This document shows positions 49,113 to 58,167 of a DNA stretch of 64,000 nt, piece by piece. The DNA is taken from NCBI RefSeq assembly GCF_012927275.1, contig NZ_JABBGG010000001.1, forward strand, positions 496,001 to 560,000. Direction: 5' to 3'. Each line of letters opens with the position of its first letter. Position 1 is the first letter of the stretch. The notes below the pieces were generated by a model. It had not been told where the DNA came from. It saw only the letters and a program-made list of their open reading frames with translations, and ran no database searches. The position numbers were made by a program, and so were the translations under genes. The DNA is from Massilia polaris (GTDB lineage Bacteria; Pseudomonadota; Gammaproteobacteria; Burkholderiales; Burkholderiaceae_D).

Positions 49113-49853
49113 ATGCATGCAGGCGAAGTACGTTTTTCTATTGCCTCGCATGCTGCCTGGGCACCCGCCCTGACGACGCCCGCGGCCTGGTCCGAGTGGG
49201 CGGCGGCGCCGTTCCGGATCGCGGGCGGGGACGATGCGCCGGTTCGCGACATGCCTGCCATGCTGCGGCGGCGTGCCGGCTCACTCGGGAAAATGGCGCT
49301 TGAAGTAGCTTATCAATGCCTTGACGGCCGCACCGGAGTACCTACCGTTTTTGTATCGCGCCACGGCGAAGTCGCGCGTGCGGTAGACCTGCTGGGCGAC
49401 CTGGCCAGCGATACTCCCTTGTCACCCACCGCCTTTGGGCTGGCCGTCCATAACGCCAGCGCGGGCCTGTTTTCGATCGCGCGCGGCGACCGCGCCAACC
49501 ACGTCGCCCTCGCCGCGGGACCCGACGGCGTCGAGCACGCGGTGATCGAGGCGTGCGGACAGCTGGCCGACGGCGCCGATATGGTGCTGCTGGTTGCCTA
49601 CGACTGCCCCTTGCCGGACCTGCTGGCGCAATTCCAGGACTGCGATGAGCAGCCGTATGCGTGGGCGTGGCTGATGGTTCCGCCCGGCGATGCGCCGGTG
49701 TCGCTCGGGTGGTCGGCCTGCGCCGAGGAGACCGCGCCGGCGTCGGCCGCCATGCCGGTCGGCCTGGAAATTCTTCGCTTCCACTTAAACGGGCAGGACG
49801 TGCTGGAACGCCGCAGCGGTCCGTGGCGCTGGCTTTGGACGCGCAATGGCTAG
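49113..49853 (+). CDS. Aryl polyene beta-ketoacyl synthase chain-length factor (ApeC-like)
   Basis: 246 residues. It has the N-terminal beta-ketoacyl-synthase-like fold of the short chain-length-factor family, with SLGKMALEVAYQCLDGRTGV and the strand VPTVFVSRHGEVARAVDLL. It lacks a catalytic Cys. In E. coli APE synthesis the partner ApeC forms a heterodimer with the ketosynthase ApeO and sets chain length. It is the first gene of the operon and overlaps the acyltransferase gene by 8 nt. AGGAAA precedes the ATG. Confidence 0.82.
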   Translation: MHAGEVRFSIASHAAWAPALTTPAAWSEWAAAPFRIAGGDDAPVRDMPAMLRRRAGSLGKMALEVAYQCLDGRTGVPTVFVSRHGEVARAVDLLGDLASDTPLSPTAFGLAVHNASAGLFSIARGDRANHVALAAGPDGVEHAVIEACGQLADGADMVLLVAYDCPLPDLLAQFQDCDEQPYAWAWLMVPPGDAPVSLGWSACAEETAPASAAMPVGLEILRFHLNGQDVLERRSGPWRWLWTRNG

Positions 49854-50628
49854 GATGTCGGAGCGGATTGGCCGTGGCTGGCGTGTGATGGCGACCGGTT
49901 TCAGTTTTGCCGCCTTCGGCGTGGGCGGCCTGATGCTTCGCATCGCCGTCTTTCCCGTGCTTGGACTGCTTGTGCGCGACCAGCCGCGCCGGACCGCGGC
50001 CGCGCGCGACATCATCCGCCTGACCTTCCGCGCCTTCGTCAACCTGATGCGCGGCTTGGGCGTCCTTCGCTACGACCTGGTCGGACTGGAACGGCTCGAC
50101 CGTGGCGGGCAGCTGATCCTTGCCAACCATCCAACCCTGATCGATACCGTGTTCCTGATGGCTTTCGTGCGCAACGCCGACTGCATCGTCAAAGGCGCAC
50201 TCTGGAACAACCCATTCACCCGCGGTCCGGTACGCGCCGCCGGCTACATCAATAACGACCAGGGCATGGAACTGGTCGATGCCTGCATTGCGTCGCTACG
50301 CGCCGGGAATAACCTGATCGTCTTCCCCGAAGGGACACGCACGCCTGCCGACGGATCGATCCTGCTCAAGCGCGGCGCAGCCAACATCGCCGTGCGCGGT
50401 GCGCCGCTGGTCACACCGGTGCTGATCGACTGCCAGCCGCCGACACTGGGCAAGGGCGGAAAATGGTGGCGCGTGCCGCCGCGTCGCGTGCAATTCCGGA
50501 TCGAGGTGCGCGATGACATCGATACCAACACATTTACAGGCGGCGGCACCAGCGAAGTCATGGCTGCGCGCCGCCTCACCGAACACCTGCAGCAATTTTT
50601 TACAAGAGAGACTCAACGCCATGCTTGA
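49846..50628 (+). CDS. Lysophospholipid acyltransferase (PlsC-like) of the aryl polyene cluster
   Basis: 260 residues. One N-terminal hydrophobic region anchors it to the inner membrane. The PlsC motifs are present: ILANHPTLIDTVFLM (HxxxxD) and VFPEGTRTPADGS. Such an enzyme could place the polyene acyl chain on a lipid or glycerol headgroup. The start ATG overlaps the chain-length factor gene by 8 nt, and its end overlaps the first ACP gene by 8 nt. Confidence 0.85.
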   Translation: MARMSERIGRGWRVMATGFSFAAFGVGGLMLRIAVFPVLGLLVRDQPRRTAAARDIIRLTFRAFVNLMRGLGVLRYDLVGLERLDRGGQLILANHPTLIDTVFLMAFVRNADCIVKGALWNNPFTRGPVRAAGYINNDQGMELVDACIASLRAGNNLIVFPEGTRTPADGSILLKRGAANIAVRGAPLVTPVLIDCQPPTLGKGGKWWRVPPRRVQFRIEVRDDIDTNTFTGGGTSEVMAARRLTEHLQQFFTRETQRHA

Positions 50629-50875
50629 ACAAGAAGTAAAAGAACTGATCATCGACGTCCTCCAGCTGGAAGACGTCACGCCCGCCGATATCGATAGCGC
50701 GGCGCCCCTGTTCGTCGACGGCCTCGGGCTCGATTCGATCGACGCGCTCGAACTGGGCGTGGCGCTGCAGAAGCGCTACGGGATTTCGTTGTCGGCCGAC
50801 TCGGAAGATACGCGCCGCCATTTCGCATCGGTACAGGCGCTTGCCGCCTTGATTGAAGCCCAGCGCAAGAAGTAA
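50621..50875 (+). CDS. Acyl carrier protein 1 of the aryl polyene cluster
   Basis: 84 residues. The phosphopantetheine attachment Ser39 lies in GLGLDSIDALELGVALQKRY, the standard DSxxxLEL pattern. It should carry the aryl-primed or elongating chain (ApeE/ApeF counterpart). The tandem second ACP begins 12 nt later. The start overlaps the upstream acyltransferase by 8 nt. Confidence 0.9.
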   Translation: MLEQEVKELIIDVLQLEDVTPADIDSAAPLFVDGLGLDSIDALELGVALQKRYGISLSADSEDTRRHFASVQALAALIEAQRKK

Positions 50876-50887
50876 GGAGCAGACGTA

Positions 50888-51151
50888 ATGGTAGTGGTAA
50901 CTGAAATGAGCAAGGACGAGCTGTATGCGTGGGTAGTTGACCTGCTGGCCGAGATGTTCGAGCTGGATAAATCGTCGCTGACACCCGATTCCAACCTGTA
51001 CGCCGACCTCGATATCGACAGCATCGATGCGGTCGACCTGGCGGTCAAGCTCAAGCAGCTCACTGGACGGGGCCTCGCGCCTGAAGTATTCAAGACCATC
51101 CGCACTGTTGGCGACGTGGTCGACGCGCTGGCCGGCATGGCGGTGGAGTAA
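50888..51151 (+). CDS. Acyl carrier protein 2 of the aryl polyene cluster
   Basis: 87 residues. Ser45 lies in ADLDIDSIDAVDLAVKLKQL. It differs clearly from ACP1 (DAVDL against DALEL and a longer N-terminus), as in other APE clusters where one ACP is loaded by the ligase and the other carries the growing chain; which is which cannot be told here. GGAGCAG lies 7 nt upstream of the ATG. Confidence 0.9.
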   Translation: MVVVTEMSKDELYAWVVDLLAEMFELDKSSLTPDSNLYADLDIDSIDAVDLAVKLKQLTGRGLAPEVFKTIRTVGDVVDALAGMAVE

Positions 51152-51169
51152 ACAATCATCGATCGGCGT

Positions 51170-51712
51170 TTGCTGGCCGTGCTTGCGGCCGTCCTGACTG
51201 TGCTCTATCCCCTTGCCATCTGGTTCGGACAGGGAAGGGTGGAGCCGCGCTGGCTGGCAGCCTTGCTGCTGCTGGCGGCGTTGCTGCGGCTGCCGTCGCT
51301 GGCGATCAGCCGGGTGGCGCGCTGGGCGGCCGCGGGAGCGCTGGCGCTCGCCATGTGCGCCGTATGGGCCAACGCCCTGCTGCCGCTCAAGCTGTATCCG
51401 GTACTGGTCAACGCCGCGCTGCTGGCCGCCTTCGGCTACAGCCTGACGACGCCGGTGTCGATGGTCGAGCGCTTTGCGCGCATGCGCGAGCCGGAGCTGC
51501 CAGCGGCCGCGGTGCGCTACACGTGGCGCGTGACCCAGGCCTGGTGTGCGTTCTTTATTGTAAACGGCGCGCTTGCCTTCGGCACAGCGATGTGGGCGTC
51601 CGACGCCGTATGGTCGCTGTACACCGGCGTCATCGCCTACCTCTTAATGGGACTGCTGTTCGCCGGCGAATACCTGGTGCGCAAGCGGTTCAAACGCCTA
51701 CATCATGCTTGA
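51170..51712 (+). CDS. COG4648-type membrane protein of the aryl polyene cluster
   Basis: About 180 residues with five to six hydrophobic segments, for example LAVLAAVLTVLYPLAIWFG and LLPLKLYPVLVNAALLAAFG. This COG4648 family (ApeG counterpart) is found between ACP and ligase genes in APE clusters. Its function is unknown, perhaps in membrane assembly of the polyene synthase. The start is unusual: no ATG or GTG is in frame after the ACP stop, so TTG at 51170 is used. The 3' end overlaps the ligase gene by 8 nt. Confidence 0.75.
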   Translation: MLAVLAAVLTVLYPLAIWFGQGRVEPRWLAALLLLAALLRLPSLAISRVARWAAAGALALAMCAVWANALLPLKLYPVLVNAALLAAFGYSLTTPVSMVERFARMREPELPAAAVRYTWRVTQAWCAFFIVNGALAFGTAMWASDAVWSLYTGVIAYLLMGLLFAGEYLVRKRFKRLHHA

Positions 51713-53429
51713 TCTTTTAAACGCGGTCGCAGTGCGATCGCCCGATGCCGTCATTGGCTGGCGCGGCGGCGAACCGCTGCGCGCCGCCGCCTTCCTGGCG
51801 CGGGCCAGGGCCTGGCGCGCGCTGGCCCTGCGCATCCCGGGCGCCGATGTCTCGTTGTACCTCGACGACAGTCTCGAATTTGCCGCCGCACTGCTTGGCT
51901 CTTGGCAAGCGCGCAAGACGGTGTGGCTGGCGGCAAACACGCTGGAACCTGGCTGCGAGGCGCTTGCGGCATCGGTCGACGCATTCCTGGGCGAGTTCCC
52001 GGCCCGCTTCGCGCCACAAACGCCGGCCGCCGGCGACTGCTGCGAGCTTGCCTTCACCGGGCTTGACCCGGGCTTCGATGCGCTTGTCGTACACACTTCC
52101 GGCAGCACCGGCCAGGCACAGGCCATTCCCAAAAAGCTGGGCCAGCTGGCCGGCGAAGTCGCGACCCTCGAAGTGCTGTTTGGAGCGCGCATCGGCGCAG
52201 CCGCCGTGGTCGCCACTGTCTCGCACCAGCACATCTACGGCCTGTTGTTCCGGGTGCTGTGGCCGCTGGCGGCGGGACGCGACATCCACGCGCACAGCCT
52301 AGCCTACCCTGAACAGCTGGCAGAAAAGCTGGGGCAGCGGCCATGCGTGCTGGTCGCCAGTCCGGCCCACCTGAAGCGGCTGCCATCCCATCTCGACTGG
52401 AGCGGTGCGGGCGCCAACCTGCGCGCGGTATTTTCCTCGGGCGGCCCGCTGCCGGCCGCGGTGTCGGTGGAAGCACGGCGATTGCTTGGTTTAACCCCAG
52501 TCGAAGTTTACGGCAGCTCGGAATCGGGCGGGATCGCATGGCGCGAGAACGATGGCGGAAACGCCGCGTGGCAGCCAATGCCGGGCGTTGCGGTGCGCGC
52601 CGGCGCCGACGGCTTGCTTGAAGTCCGTTCCGCCCATTTGCCTGACGATCAGTGGATGGCGATGGCCGACCGCGCCGAGGTCCGCCCTGGCGGCTGCTTC
52701 CTGCTGCTTGGGCGCAGCGACCGTATCGTGAAGATTGAAGAAGTACGCATCTCGCTCGATGCGATCGAGGCGGCGCTGCTGGCGACCGGCATGGCGCAAG
52801 AGGCGCGCGTGCTTGTCGGCGACGCGGTACCGGGCCAGCGCAGCGTCGTTGCGGCATTCGCCGTGCTGTCGCCGGCCGGCCGCGCGCTGCTTGGTGAAAG
52901 CGGCAAGGCTGCATTCGACCGCCACATGCGCGCGCTGCTTGCCGGATCGGTCGAACCGGTCGCGCTGCCGCGTCGTTGGCGCTACCTCGACCAGATGCCG
53001 GCCGACGCACAGGGCAAGACAACCCATGCGCAACTGACCGCGCTGTTGGGCGCAGGGCTGGATCCGCGCCCGCGGCGGCCCCAGGTTCGCCTGCTTGAAC
53101 AAGACGCGCAGCGGGTCCTGTATGAGGTCGTGGTGCCGCCAGGCCTGTTCTATTTGGACGGCCATTTCGCCCAGGCGCCGGTGCTGCCCGGCGTGGTGCA
53201 GGTCGACTGGGCCATCCTGTACGGCCGCCTCCATTTCCCGCTGGGGCCTGCATTCCGCGCAATGCACGCGCTGAAGTTCCAGAACGTGATCGGCGCCGGC
53301 GTCCCGGTGTCGCTGGAACTGGTGCACGACGCGGGCAAGGACAGCCTGACGTTCCGTTATTTTTCCGCGGCCGGCCAACATGCTGGCGGCCGCATCGCGT
53401 TTGGACCTATCGAAGAGAGCCCATGCTAG
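51705..53429 (+). CDS. AMP-ligase fused to a hotdog dehydratase (ApeH-ApeI-like)
   Basis: 574 residues. Residues 1-450 are an ANL-type acyl/aryl-AMP ligase with the A3 loop HTSGSTGQAQAIPKK (about residue 129) and VYGSSESGGIAWRE; the catalytic lysine region is QMPADAQGKTTHAQ. Residues 455-574 form a hotdog domain of the FabZ type, with His487 in LDGHFAQAPVLPGVVQVDWA. The acidic residue of FabZ is Asp501 rather than Glu. In E. coli these are separate proteins: ApeH activates the aryl starter and ApeI dehydrates with ApeP. The fusion links starter loading and dehydration in one chain. Confidence 0.88.
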   Translation: MLDLLNAVAVRSPDAVIGWRGGEPLRAAAFLARARAWRALALRIPGADVSLYLDDSLEFAAALLGSWQARKTVWLAANTLEPGCEALAASVDAFLGEFPARFAPQTPAAGDCCELAFTGLDPGFDALVVHTSGSTGQAQAIPKKLGQLAGEVATLEVLFGARIGAAAVVATVSHQHIYGLLFRVLWPLAAGRDIHAHSLAYPEQLAEKLGQRPCVLVASPAHLKRLPSHLDWSGAGANLRAVFSSGGPLPAAVSVEARRLLGLTPVEVYGSSESGGIAWRENDGGNAAWQPMPGVAVRAGADGLLEVRSAHLPDDQWMAMADRAEVRPGGCFLLLGRSDRIVKIEEVRISLDAIEAALLATGMAQEARVLVGDAVPGQRSVVAAFAVLSPAGRALLGESGKAAFDRHMRALLAGSVEPVALPRRWRYLDQMPADAQGKTTHAQLTALLGAGLDPRPRRPQVRLLEQDAQRVLYEVVVPPGLFYLDGHFAQAPVLPGVVQVDWAILYGRLHFPLGPAFRAMHALKFQNVIGAGVPVSLELVHDAGKDSLTFRYFSAAGQHAGGRIAFGPIEESPC

Positions 53430-54511
53430 ACAAGAAATTCTCCCCCGAGCGCCAGAGCGCGTTCGCAGCCCGCTACGAAGCTCAGAAAATCGCCTTCGGC
53501 CCGGTGGTATTCCAGTGCGTTCGCTACGCATGGAAGCGCGGGATGCTGCAGGCGCTGGCCGATGCGGGGCAGGAGGGGCTCGAAGTGTCCCAGATGGCGG
53601 CGACCGGCCGCTGGACCGAATATGCACTCAAGGTGGTGCTGGAAACCTGCCTGTCGGCTGGCGTGGTGTACCTGCAGGGCGGGCGCTATGTGCTCGACAA
53701 GGCCGGCTACTGCGTGCTGACCGACTCGATCACCCAGATCAACATCGACTTCACGCACGACGTCTGCTACGAAGGGCTGTTCAAGCTTGAGCAGTCGCTC
53801 GATAGCGAAACGCCGCAGGGCCTGACGACGTTCGGCAACTGGTCGACGCTGTACCAGGGCTTGTCCGAGCTGCCGGCCCAGGTCAAGCAAAGCTGGTTCG
53901 CCTTCGACCACTTCTACTCCGATACGTCGTTCCCGTCGATCCTGCCGGACGTGTTCGCATCGGCGCCGAAGCGCGTGATGGACATCGGCGCCAACACCGG
54001 CAAGTTCAGCTGCGCTGCGCTGGCATACAACCCGTCGGTCGAGCTGCACCTGGTCGACCTCGGGCGCCAGTTGGCGGTCGCGAAAGCGACGCTGGTTTCG
54101 GCCGGCGTCGCCGACCGCGCGCACCTGCACCCGACCGACCTGCTCGACGCGGCAGCGCCGCTGGAGCCGGGCATGGACGTGATCTGGATGAGCCAGTTCC
54201 TGAGCTGCTTCTCGGAGCCGGCCATCGCCAGCATCCTCGAACGCGCCGCCGCCGCACTTGGCCCGCGCGGCCAGGTGCTGATCATGGACACGTTCTGGGA
54301 TCGCCAGCGCTACGACATCGCGTCCTACTGCCTGATCAACACCTCGCCGTACTTTACGGCCATGGCAAGCGGGAACAGCAAGATCTACGAGAGCGGCGAC
54401 TACATCCGCCTGGCGCAAGCGGCGGGGCTGGAACTGCTCACGGCACGCGACGATATCGGCTACTGCCACTCGCTGCTGCGTTTTGCCAAAGCGGAGACCA
54501 ACGTTGTTTGA
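53423..54511 (+). CDS. SAM-dependent methyltransferase of the aryl polyene cluster
   Basis: 362 residues. The N-terminal 100 residues form a helical dimerisation-like domain. The Rossmann core has motif I VMDIGANTGKFSCAALAYN, followed by LHLVDLGRQLAVAK and DVIWMSQFLSCFSE. The pattern is that of class I O- or C-methyltransferases with a winged-helix N-terminus. It likely methylates the aryl head group. It overlaps the ligase gene by 7 nt and, in another frame, the glycosyltransferase start by 8 nt. Confidence 0.85.
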   Translation: MLDKKFSPERQSAFAARYEAQKIAFGPVVFQCVRYAWKRGMLQALADAGQEGLEVSQMAATGRWTEYALKVVLETCLSAGVVYLQGGRYVLDKAGYCVLTDSITQINIDFTHDVCYEGLFKLEQSLDSETPQGLTTFGNWSTLYQGLSELPAQVKQSWFAFDHFYSDTSFPSILPDVFASAPKRVMDIGANTGKFSCAALAYNPSVELHLVDLGRQLAVAKATLVSAGVADRAHLHPTDLLDAAAPLEPGMDVIWMSQFLSCFSEPAIASILERAAAALGPRGQVLIMDTFWDRQRYDIASYCLINTSPYFTAMASGNSKIYESGDYIRLAQAAGLELLTARDDIGYCHSLLRFAKAETNVV

Positions 54512-55247
54512 ACCCTGCGTCCTGATCCCCGTCTATAACCACGAACACGCCATCGGCGCCGTGGTGCAGGCGGTGCTCGCGCACGGCCTGCCGTGCATCC
54601 TGGTCGATGACGGCAGTTCGGACGCATGCGCGCGCGTGCTCGATGCGCTCGCCGCGCAGTCGCCCGGGCGCGTGATGCTGGTGCGGCATGCAGTCAACCA
54701 GGGCAAGGGCGGCGCCGTGCTGACCGGGTTCCGCCACGCGGCCGAACGCGGTTTCAGCCATGCCTTGCAGATCGACGCCGACGGGCAGCACAACGCGGCC
54801 GACATCCCGCGCTTCATCGACGAAGCGCGAAGCAATCCACACGCCGCCATCGTCGGATTCCCGGTCTACGACCATTCGGTGCCGACGGTGCGCAAGTACG
54901 CGCGTTACCTGACGCACGTCTGGGTGTGGATCAACACGCTGTCGTTTGCGATCCGCGATTCGATGTGCGGCTTCCGAGTCTATCCGGTGGCGCCGGTCGT
55001 CGCGCTGGCCAAGCGGCGGCAGCTCGGGCTGCGCATGAACTTCGACCCGGAAGTGCTGGTGCGCCTGCACTGGACCGGACTGCGCGTGATTAACGTCGCG
55101 ACGCGGGTCAGCTATCCGACTGACGGCGTGTCGCACTTCCAGGCGGTGCGCGACAACGTGCTGATCTCGCGCATGCACGCGGTGCTGTTCTTCGGCATGC
55201 TGCTGCGACTGCCGCTGCTGTTGGGACGCAAATGGCTGTCCAGGTGA
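54504..55247 (+). CDS. Family 2 glycosyltransferase of the aryl polyene cluster
   Basis: 247 residues. The GT-A fold begins VLIPVYNHEHAIGAVV, with the nucleotide-sugar contact ILVDDGSSD and the metal-binding motif LQIDADGQHNAAD. It resembles dolichyl-phosphate-type GT2 enzymes without transmembrane tail. A C-terminal basic segment (FGMLLRLPLLLGRKWLSR) may touch the membrane. TTG at 54504 with GGAG 7 nt upstream is the chosen start; TTG at 54483 would lengthen the overlap with the methyltransferase. It may glycosylate the polyene or lipid acceptor. Confidence 0.82.
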   Translation: MFEPCVLIPVYNHEHAIGAVVQAVLAHGLPCILVDDGSSDACARVLDALAAQSPGRVMLVRHAVNQGKGGAVLTGFRHAAERGFSHALQIDADGQHNAADIPRFIDEARSNPHAAIVGFPVYDHSVPTVRKYARYLTHVWVWINTLSFAIRDSMCGFRVYPVAPVVALAKRRQLGLRMNFDPEVLVRLHWTGLRVINVATRVSYPTDGVSHFQAVRDNVLISRMHAVLFFGMLLRLPLLLGRKWLSR

Positions 55248-56197
55248 ACGCGCCTGCGCAGCGCCACTGGGCCGCGATCAACGAAGTGAGCTTCGTGGCC
55301 GGCATGCGCCTGCTGTTCTGGGTATGGCGCGTGTTCGGACGCTGGCCGTTCGGGCTGGTGCTGCATCCGGTGCTGCTGTGGTACGTACTCGCCAGTCCGC
55401 GTGCGCGCCGCATCTCGGCCGCTTATCTCGCGCGGGCCGGTGCGTTTGCCCCGGTTCCCCAGGGGCTGGCCGGCGTGCTGCGCCACTTCGGCGCCTTTGC
55501 TGAAACGATCCTCGACAAGATGCTGTTGTGGGGCGGCCTGTTCGACACCTCGCGCGTGCGCTTCCACGGCATCGCGCCGATGCAGAAGCTGATCGATGCG
55601 GGGCAGGGCGCGCTGCTGGTCTGCTCGCATCTCGGCAACCTGGAGCTGTGCCGGGTGATGGCGCACCAGCAGGCAGGCCTGAAGCTGACAGTGCTGGTAC
55701 ATACCCGCCACGCCCAGGCATTCAACAAGATGCTGGCGCGGCTCGACCCGCGCAGCGAGCTTAACCTGCTGCAGGTGACCGAAATGACGCCTGCCACCGC
55801 AATGATGCTGTCCGAACGCGTGGCGGCGGGCGAGTTCGTCGTGATCGCGGGGGACCGCATTCCGCTGTCGCCCGATCCGCGCGTCGCCCACGCCAGCTTC
55901 CTTGGCAGCGACGCGGCATTCCCGGTCGGCCCTTACGTCATGGCCAGCGTGCTGCAATGCCCGATTTACCTGCTGTTCTGCCAGCGCGCGCAGGACGGCG
56001 ACTACGACGTCCATTTCGAACTGCTGCGCGAATCGGTCCGCCTGCCGCGCGCCGGACGCGATGCTGCACTGACCGAACTGGCGCGCGACTACGCGGCGCG
56101 CCTCGAGTACCACTGCCTGCGCTCGCCGCTCCAGTGGTTCAACTTTTACGAATTCTGGCAATTACCAAATCTGGACAAGAACGATGCATCCTGCTGA
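55232..56197 (+). CDS. LpxL/HtrB-like lysophospholipid acyltransferase
   Basis: 321 residues. The family pattern is that of LpxL/LpxM acyltransferases: an N-terminal hydrophobic stretch (MRLLFWVWRVFGRWPFG), the catalytic HxxxxE-like site LLVCSHLGNLELCRVMA (His and Glu), and a later VIAGDRIPLSPDP. In APE clusters such an enzyme is thought to transfer an acyl or polyene chain to a lipid. It overlaps the glycosyltransferase gene by 16 nt. It is the second acyltransferase of the cluster, unlike the PlsC-type one at 49846. Confidence 0.83.
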   Translation: MAVQVNAPAQRHWAAINEVSFVAGMRLLFWVWRVFGRWPFGLVLHPVLLWYVLASPRARRISAAYLARAGAFAPVPQGLAGVLRHFGAFAETILDKMLLWGGLFDTSRVRFHGIAPMQKLIDAGQGALLVCSHLGNLELCRVMAHQQAGLKLTVLVHTRHAQAFNKMLARLDPRSELNLLQVTEMTPATAMMLSERVAAGEFVVIAGDRIPLSPDPRVAHASFLGSDAAFPVGPYVMASVLQCPIYLLFCQRAQDGDYDVHFELLRESVRLPRAGRDAALTELARDYAARLEYHCLRSPLQWFNFYEFWQLPNLDKNDASC

Positions 56198-57740
56198 CCT
56201 GAAGAACCGCCAACGCGCGGTCGTGTTTGACCGTAACCGCCTGACCATCGAAGACATCGTCGATATCGCCTCGGGAAGCGCGCGCGCGGAACTGTCCGAT
56301 GACCCCGCGTTCCGTGCAGCGATCACGCGCGGCGCCGATTTCCTCGACCGCCTGCTGCGCGAGGATGGCACCATCTACGGCGTCACCACCGGCTACGGCG
56401 ACTCCTGCACCGTGACGGTGCCGCCAGAGCTGGTCGCCGAGCTGCCGCACCACCTGTACACCTATCATGGCGTCGGGCTGGGCGCCTACCTGACCCCGGA
56501 CCAGACGCGCGCGGTGCTCGCGACCCGCCTCGCTTCACTGTCGAAGGGTTACTCCGGCGTGAGCGTCGGCTTGCTCGAGCAGATCGCAAAGCTGCTTGAC
56601 GCGGGCCTGCTGCCGATGATCCCGAGCGAAGGCTCGGTCGGCGCCAGCGGCGACCTGACCCCGCTTTCGTACCTGGCCGCGGTGCTGTGCGGCGAACGCG
56701 AAGTCTGGCGCGACGGCGTGCCGACCTCGGCCGCCGACGCCCTGCGCGATGCCGGCATCACACCGCTGCGCCTGCGCCCGAAGGAAGGGCTGGCGATCAT
56801 GAACGGCACCGCCGTGATGACCGCGCTGGCCTGCCTCGCCTACGACCGCGCCGAATACCTGGTCCGCCTGTCGACCCGGATTACGGCCATGGCGTCGTTC
56901 GCACTGGACGGCAATGCACATCACTTCGACGAGACCCTGTTCTCGGTCAAACCGCACAAGGGCATGCAGGACGTGGCCGGCTGGGTGCGCGCCGACCTCG
57001 GCGCGGGCCAGGCCGAACGCAACGGCAAGCGCCTGCAGGACCGCTATTCGATCCGCTGCGCGCCGCACGTGATCGGCGTACTGGCCGACGCGCTGCCGTT
57101 CATGCGCCAGTCGATCGAGAACGAACTCAATAGCGCCAACGACAACCCGATCATCGACGGCGACGGCGAGCGCGTGCTGCACGGCGGCCACTTCTACGGC
57201 GGGCATATCGCGTTCGCGATGGATTCGATGAAAAATGCGGTCGCCAACCTGGCCGACCTGCTCGACCGCCAGATGGCGTTGATGGTCGACAGCCGCTACA
57301 ACCACGGCTTGCCTGGCAACCTGTCCGGCGCCGAAGGACCGCGCGCGGCCATCAACCACGGCCTCAAGGCACTCCAGATCAGCGCCTCGGCATGGACCGC
57401 CGAAGCCCTGAAGCAAACCATGCCGGCATCGGTGTTCTCGCGTTCGACCGAGTGCCATAACCAGGACAAGGTCAGCATGGGCACCATCGCCGCGCGCGAT
57501 TGCCTGCGCGTGCTCGAACTGACCGAGCAGGTGACCGCCGCCTTGCTGGTGACGGTGCGCCAGGGCGTGTGGCTGCGCCGCCGCGTCAATCCGGAGACGC
57601 CGCTTCCGGCCGCGCTGGCGCAGATGGAACAGGCGTTGGGCGACGACGTCGCGCCGGTAGCCGAAGACCGCCGCCTTGAGCCGGAACTGCGGGTGCTGAT
57701 CGAGCGTATCCGCAGCAAGGCATGGAGCTTGTATGCGTAA
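56184..57740 (+). CDS. MIO-type aromatic amino acid ammonia-lyase (HAL/TAL-like)
   Basis: 518 residues. The autocatalytic MIO triad is Ala154-Ser155-Gly156 in EGSVGASGDLTPLSYLAA. Also conserved are TTGYGDS, NELNSANDNP and the LPGNLSGAEGPR loop. It removes ammonia from an aromatic amino acid to give a cinnamate-type acid, the probable aryl starter. The selectivity pair is Tyr94-His95 (HLYTYHGVGLG), where histidine lyases usually have Ser-His, tyrosine lyases His-Leu and phenylalanine lyases Phe-Leu. Substrate is therefore open; tyrosine or 3,4-dihydroxyphenylalanine is a guess. It overlaps the acyltransferase and thioesterase genes by 14 and 8 nt. Confidence 0.87.
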   Translation: MHPADLKNRQRAVVFDRNRLTIEDIVDIASGSARAELSDDPAFRAAITRGADFLDRLLREDGTIYGVTTGYGDSCTVTVPPELVAELPHHLYTYHGVGLGAYLTPDQTRAVLATRLASLSKGYSGVSVGLLEQIAKLLDAGLLPMIPSEGSVGASGDLTPLSYLAAVLCGEREVWRDGVPTSAADALRDAGITPLRLRPKEGLAIMNGTAVMTALACLAYDRAEYLVRLSTRITAMASFALDGNAHHFDETLFSVKPHKGMQDVAGWVRADLGAGQAERNGKRLQDRYSIRCAPHVIGVLADALPFMRQSIENELNSANDNPIIDGDGERVLHGGHFYGGHIAFAMDSMKNAVANLADLLDRQMALMVDSRYNHGLPGNLSGAEGPRAAINHGLKALQISASAWTAEALKQTMPASVFSRSTECHNQDKVSMGTIAARDCLRVLELTEQVTAALLVTVRQGVWLRRRVNPETPLPAALAQMEQALGDDVAPVAEDRRLEPELRVLIERIRSKAWSLYA

Positions 57741-58167
57741 GGCGAAGCCTGCGAGCCGCTGGTCGGCCGAAACCGAGCTGACGGTGCAGTTCTTCGACCT
57801 CGACCCGATGCAGATCGTCTGGCACGGTAATTACGTCAAGTACCTTGAGGTGGCGCGCTGCGCTGTGCTCGACAGCATTGGCTACAACTACGAACAGATG
57901 AAGGAATCGGGCTACGCCTGGCCGATCATCGACATGAACGTGCGCTACATCGGCTCGGCGAAGTTCGCCCAGCGCCTGCTGCTGCGCGCCGACATCGTCG
58001 AATGGGAGAACCGCCTGAAGATCGACTACCTGGTCAGCGATGCGGAAACCGGCAAGCGGCTGACGCGCGCGAGCACGACGCAGGTTGCGGTCGACATTTC
58101 CAACGGCGAGATGTGCTTCGTCTCGCCAACCGTGCTGTTTGAGAAACTGGGAGTACAACCCGTATGA
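57733..58167 (+). CDS. Acyl-CoA/ACP thioesterase of the aryl polyene cluster (ApeK-like)
   Basis: 144 residues, 4HBT hotdog fold. The active-site segment VQFFDLDPMQIVWHGNYVKY has the catalytic Asp and the HxNYVKYLE helix. In APE clusters ApeK is a thioesterase that clears stalled or final acyl chains. It overlaps the ammonia-lyase by 8 nt and the LolA-like gene by 4 nt. Confidence 0.88.
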   Translation: MRKAKPASRWSAETELTVQFFDLDPMQIVWHGNYVKYLEVARCAVLDSIGYNYEQMKESGYAWPIIDMNVRYIGSAKFAQRLLLRADIVEWENRLKIDYLVSDAETGKRLTRASTTQVAVDISNGEMCFVSPTVLFEKLGVQPV

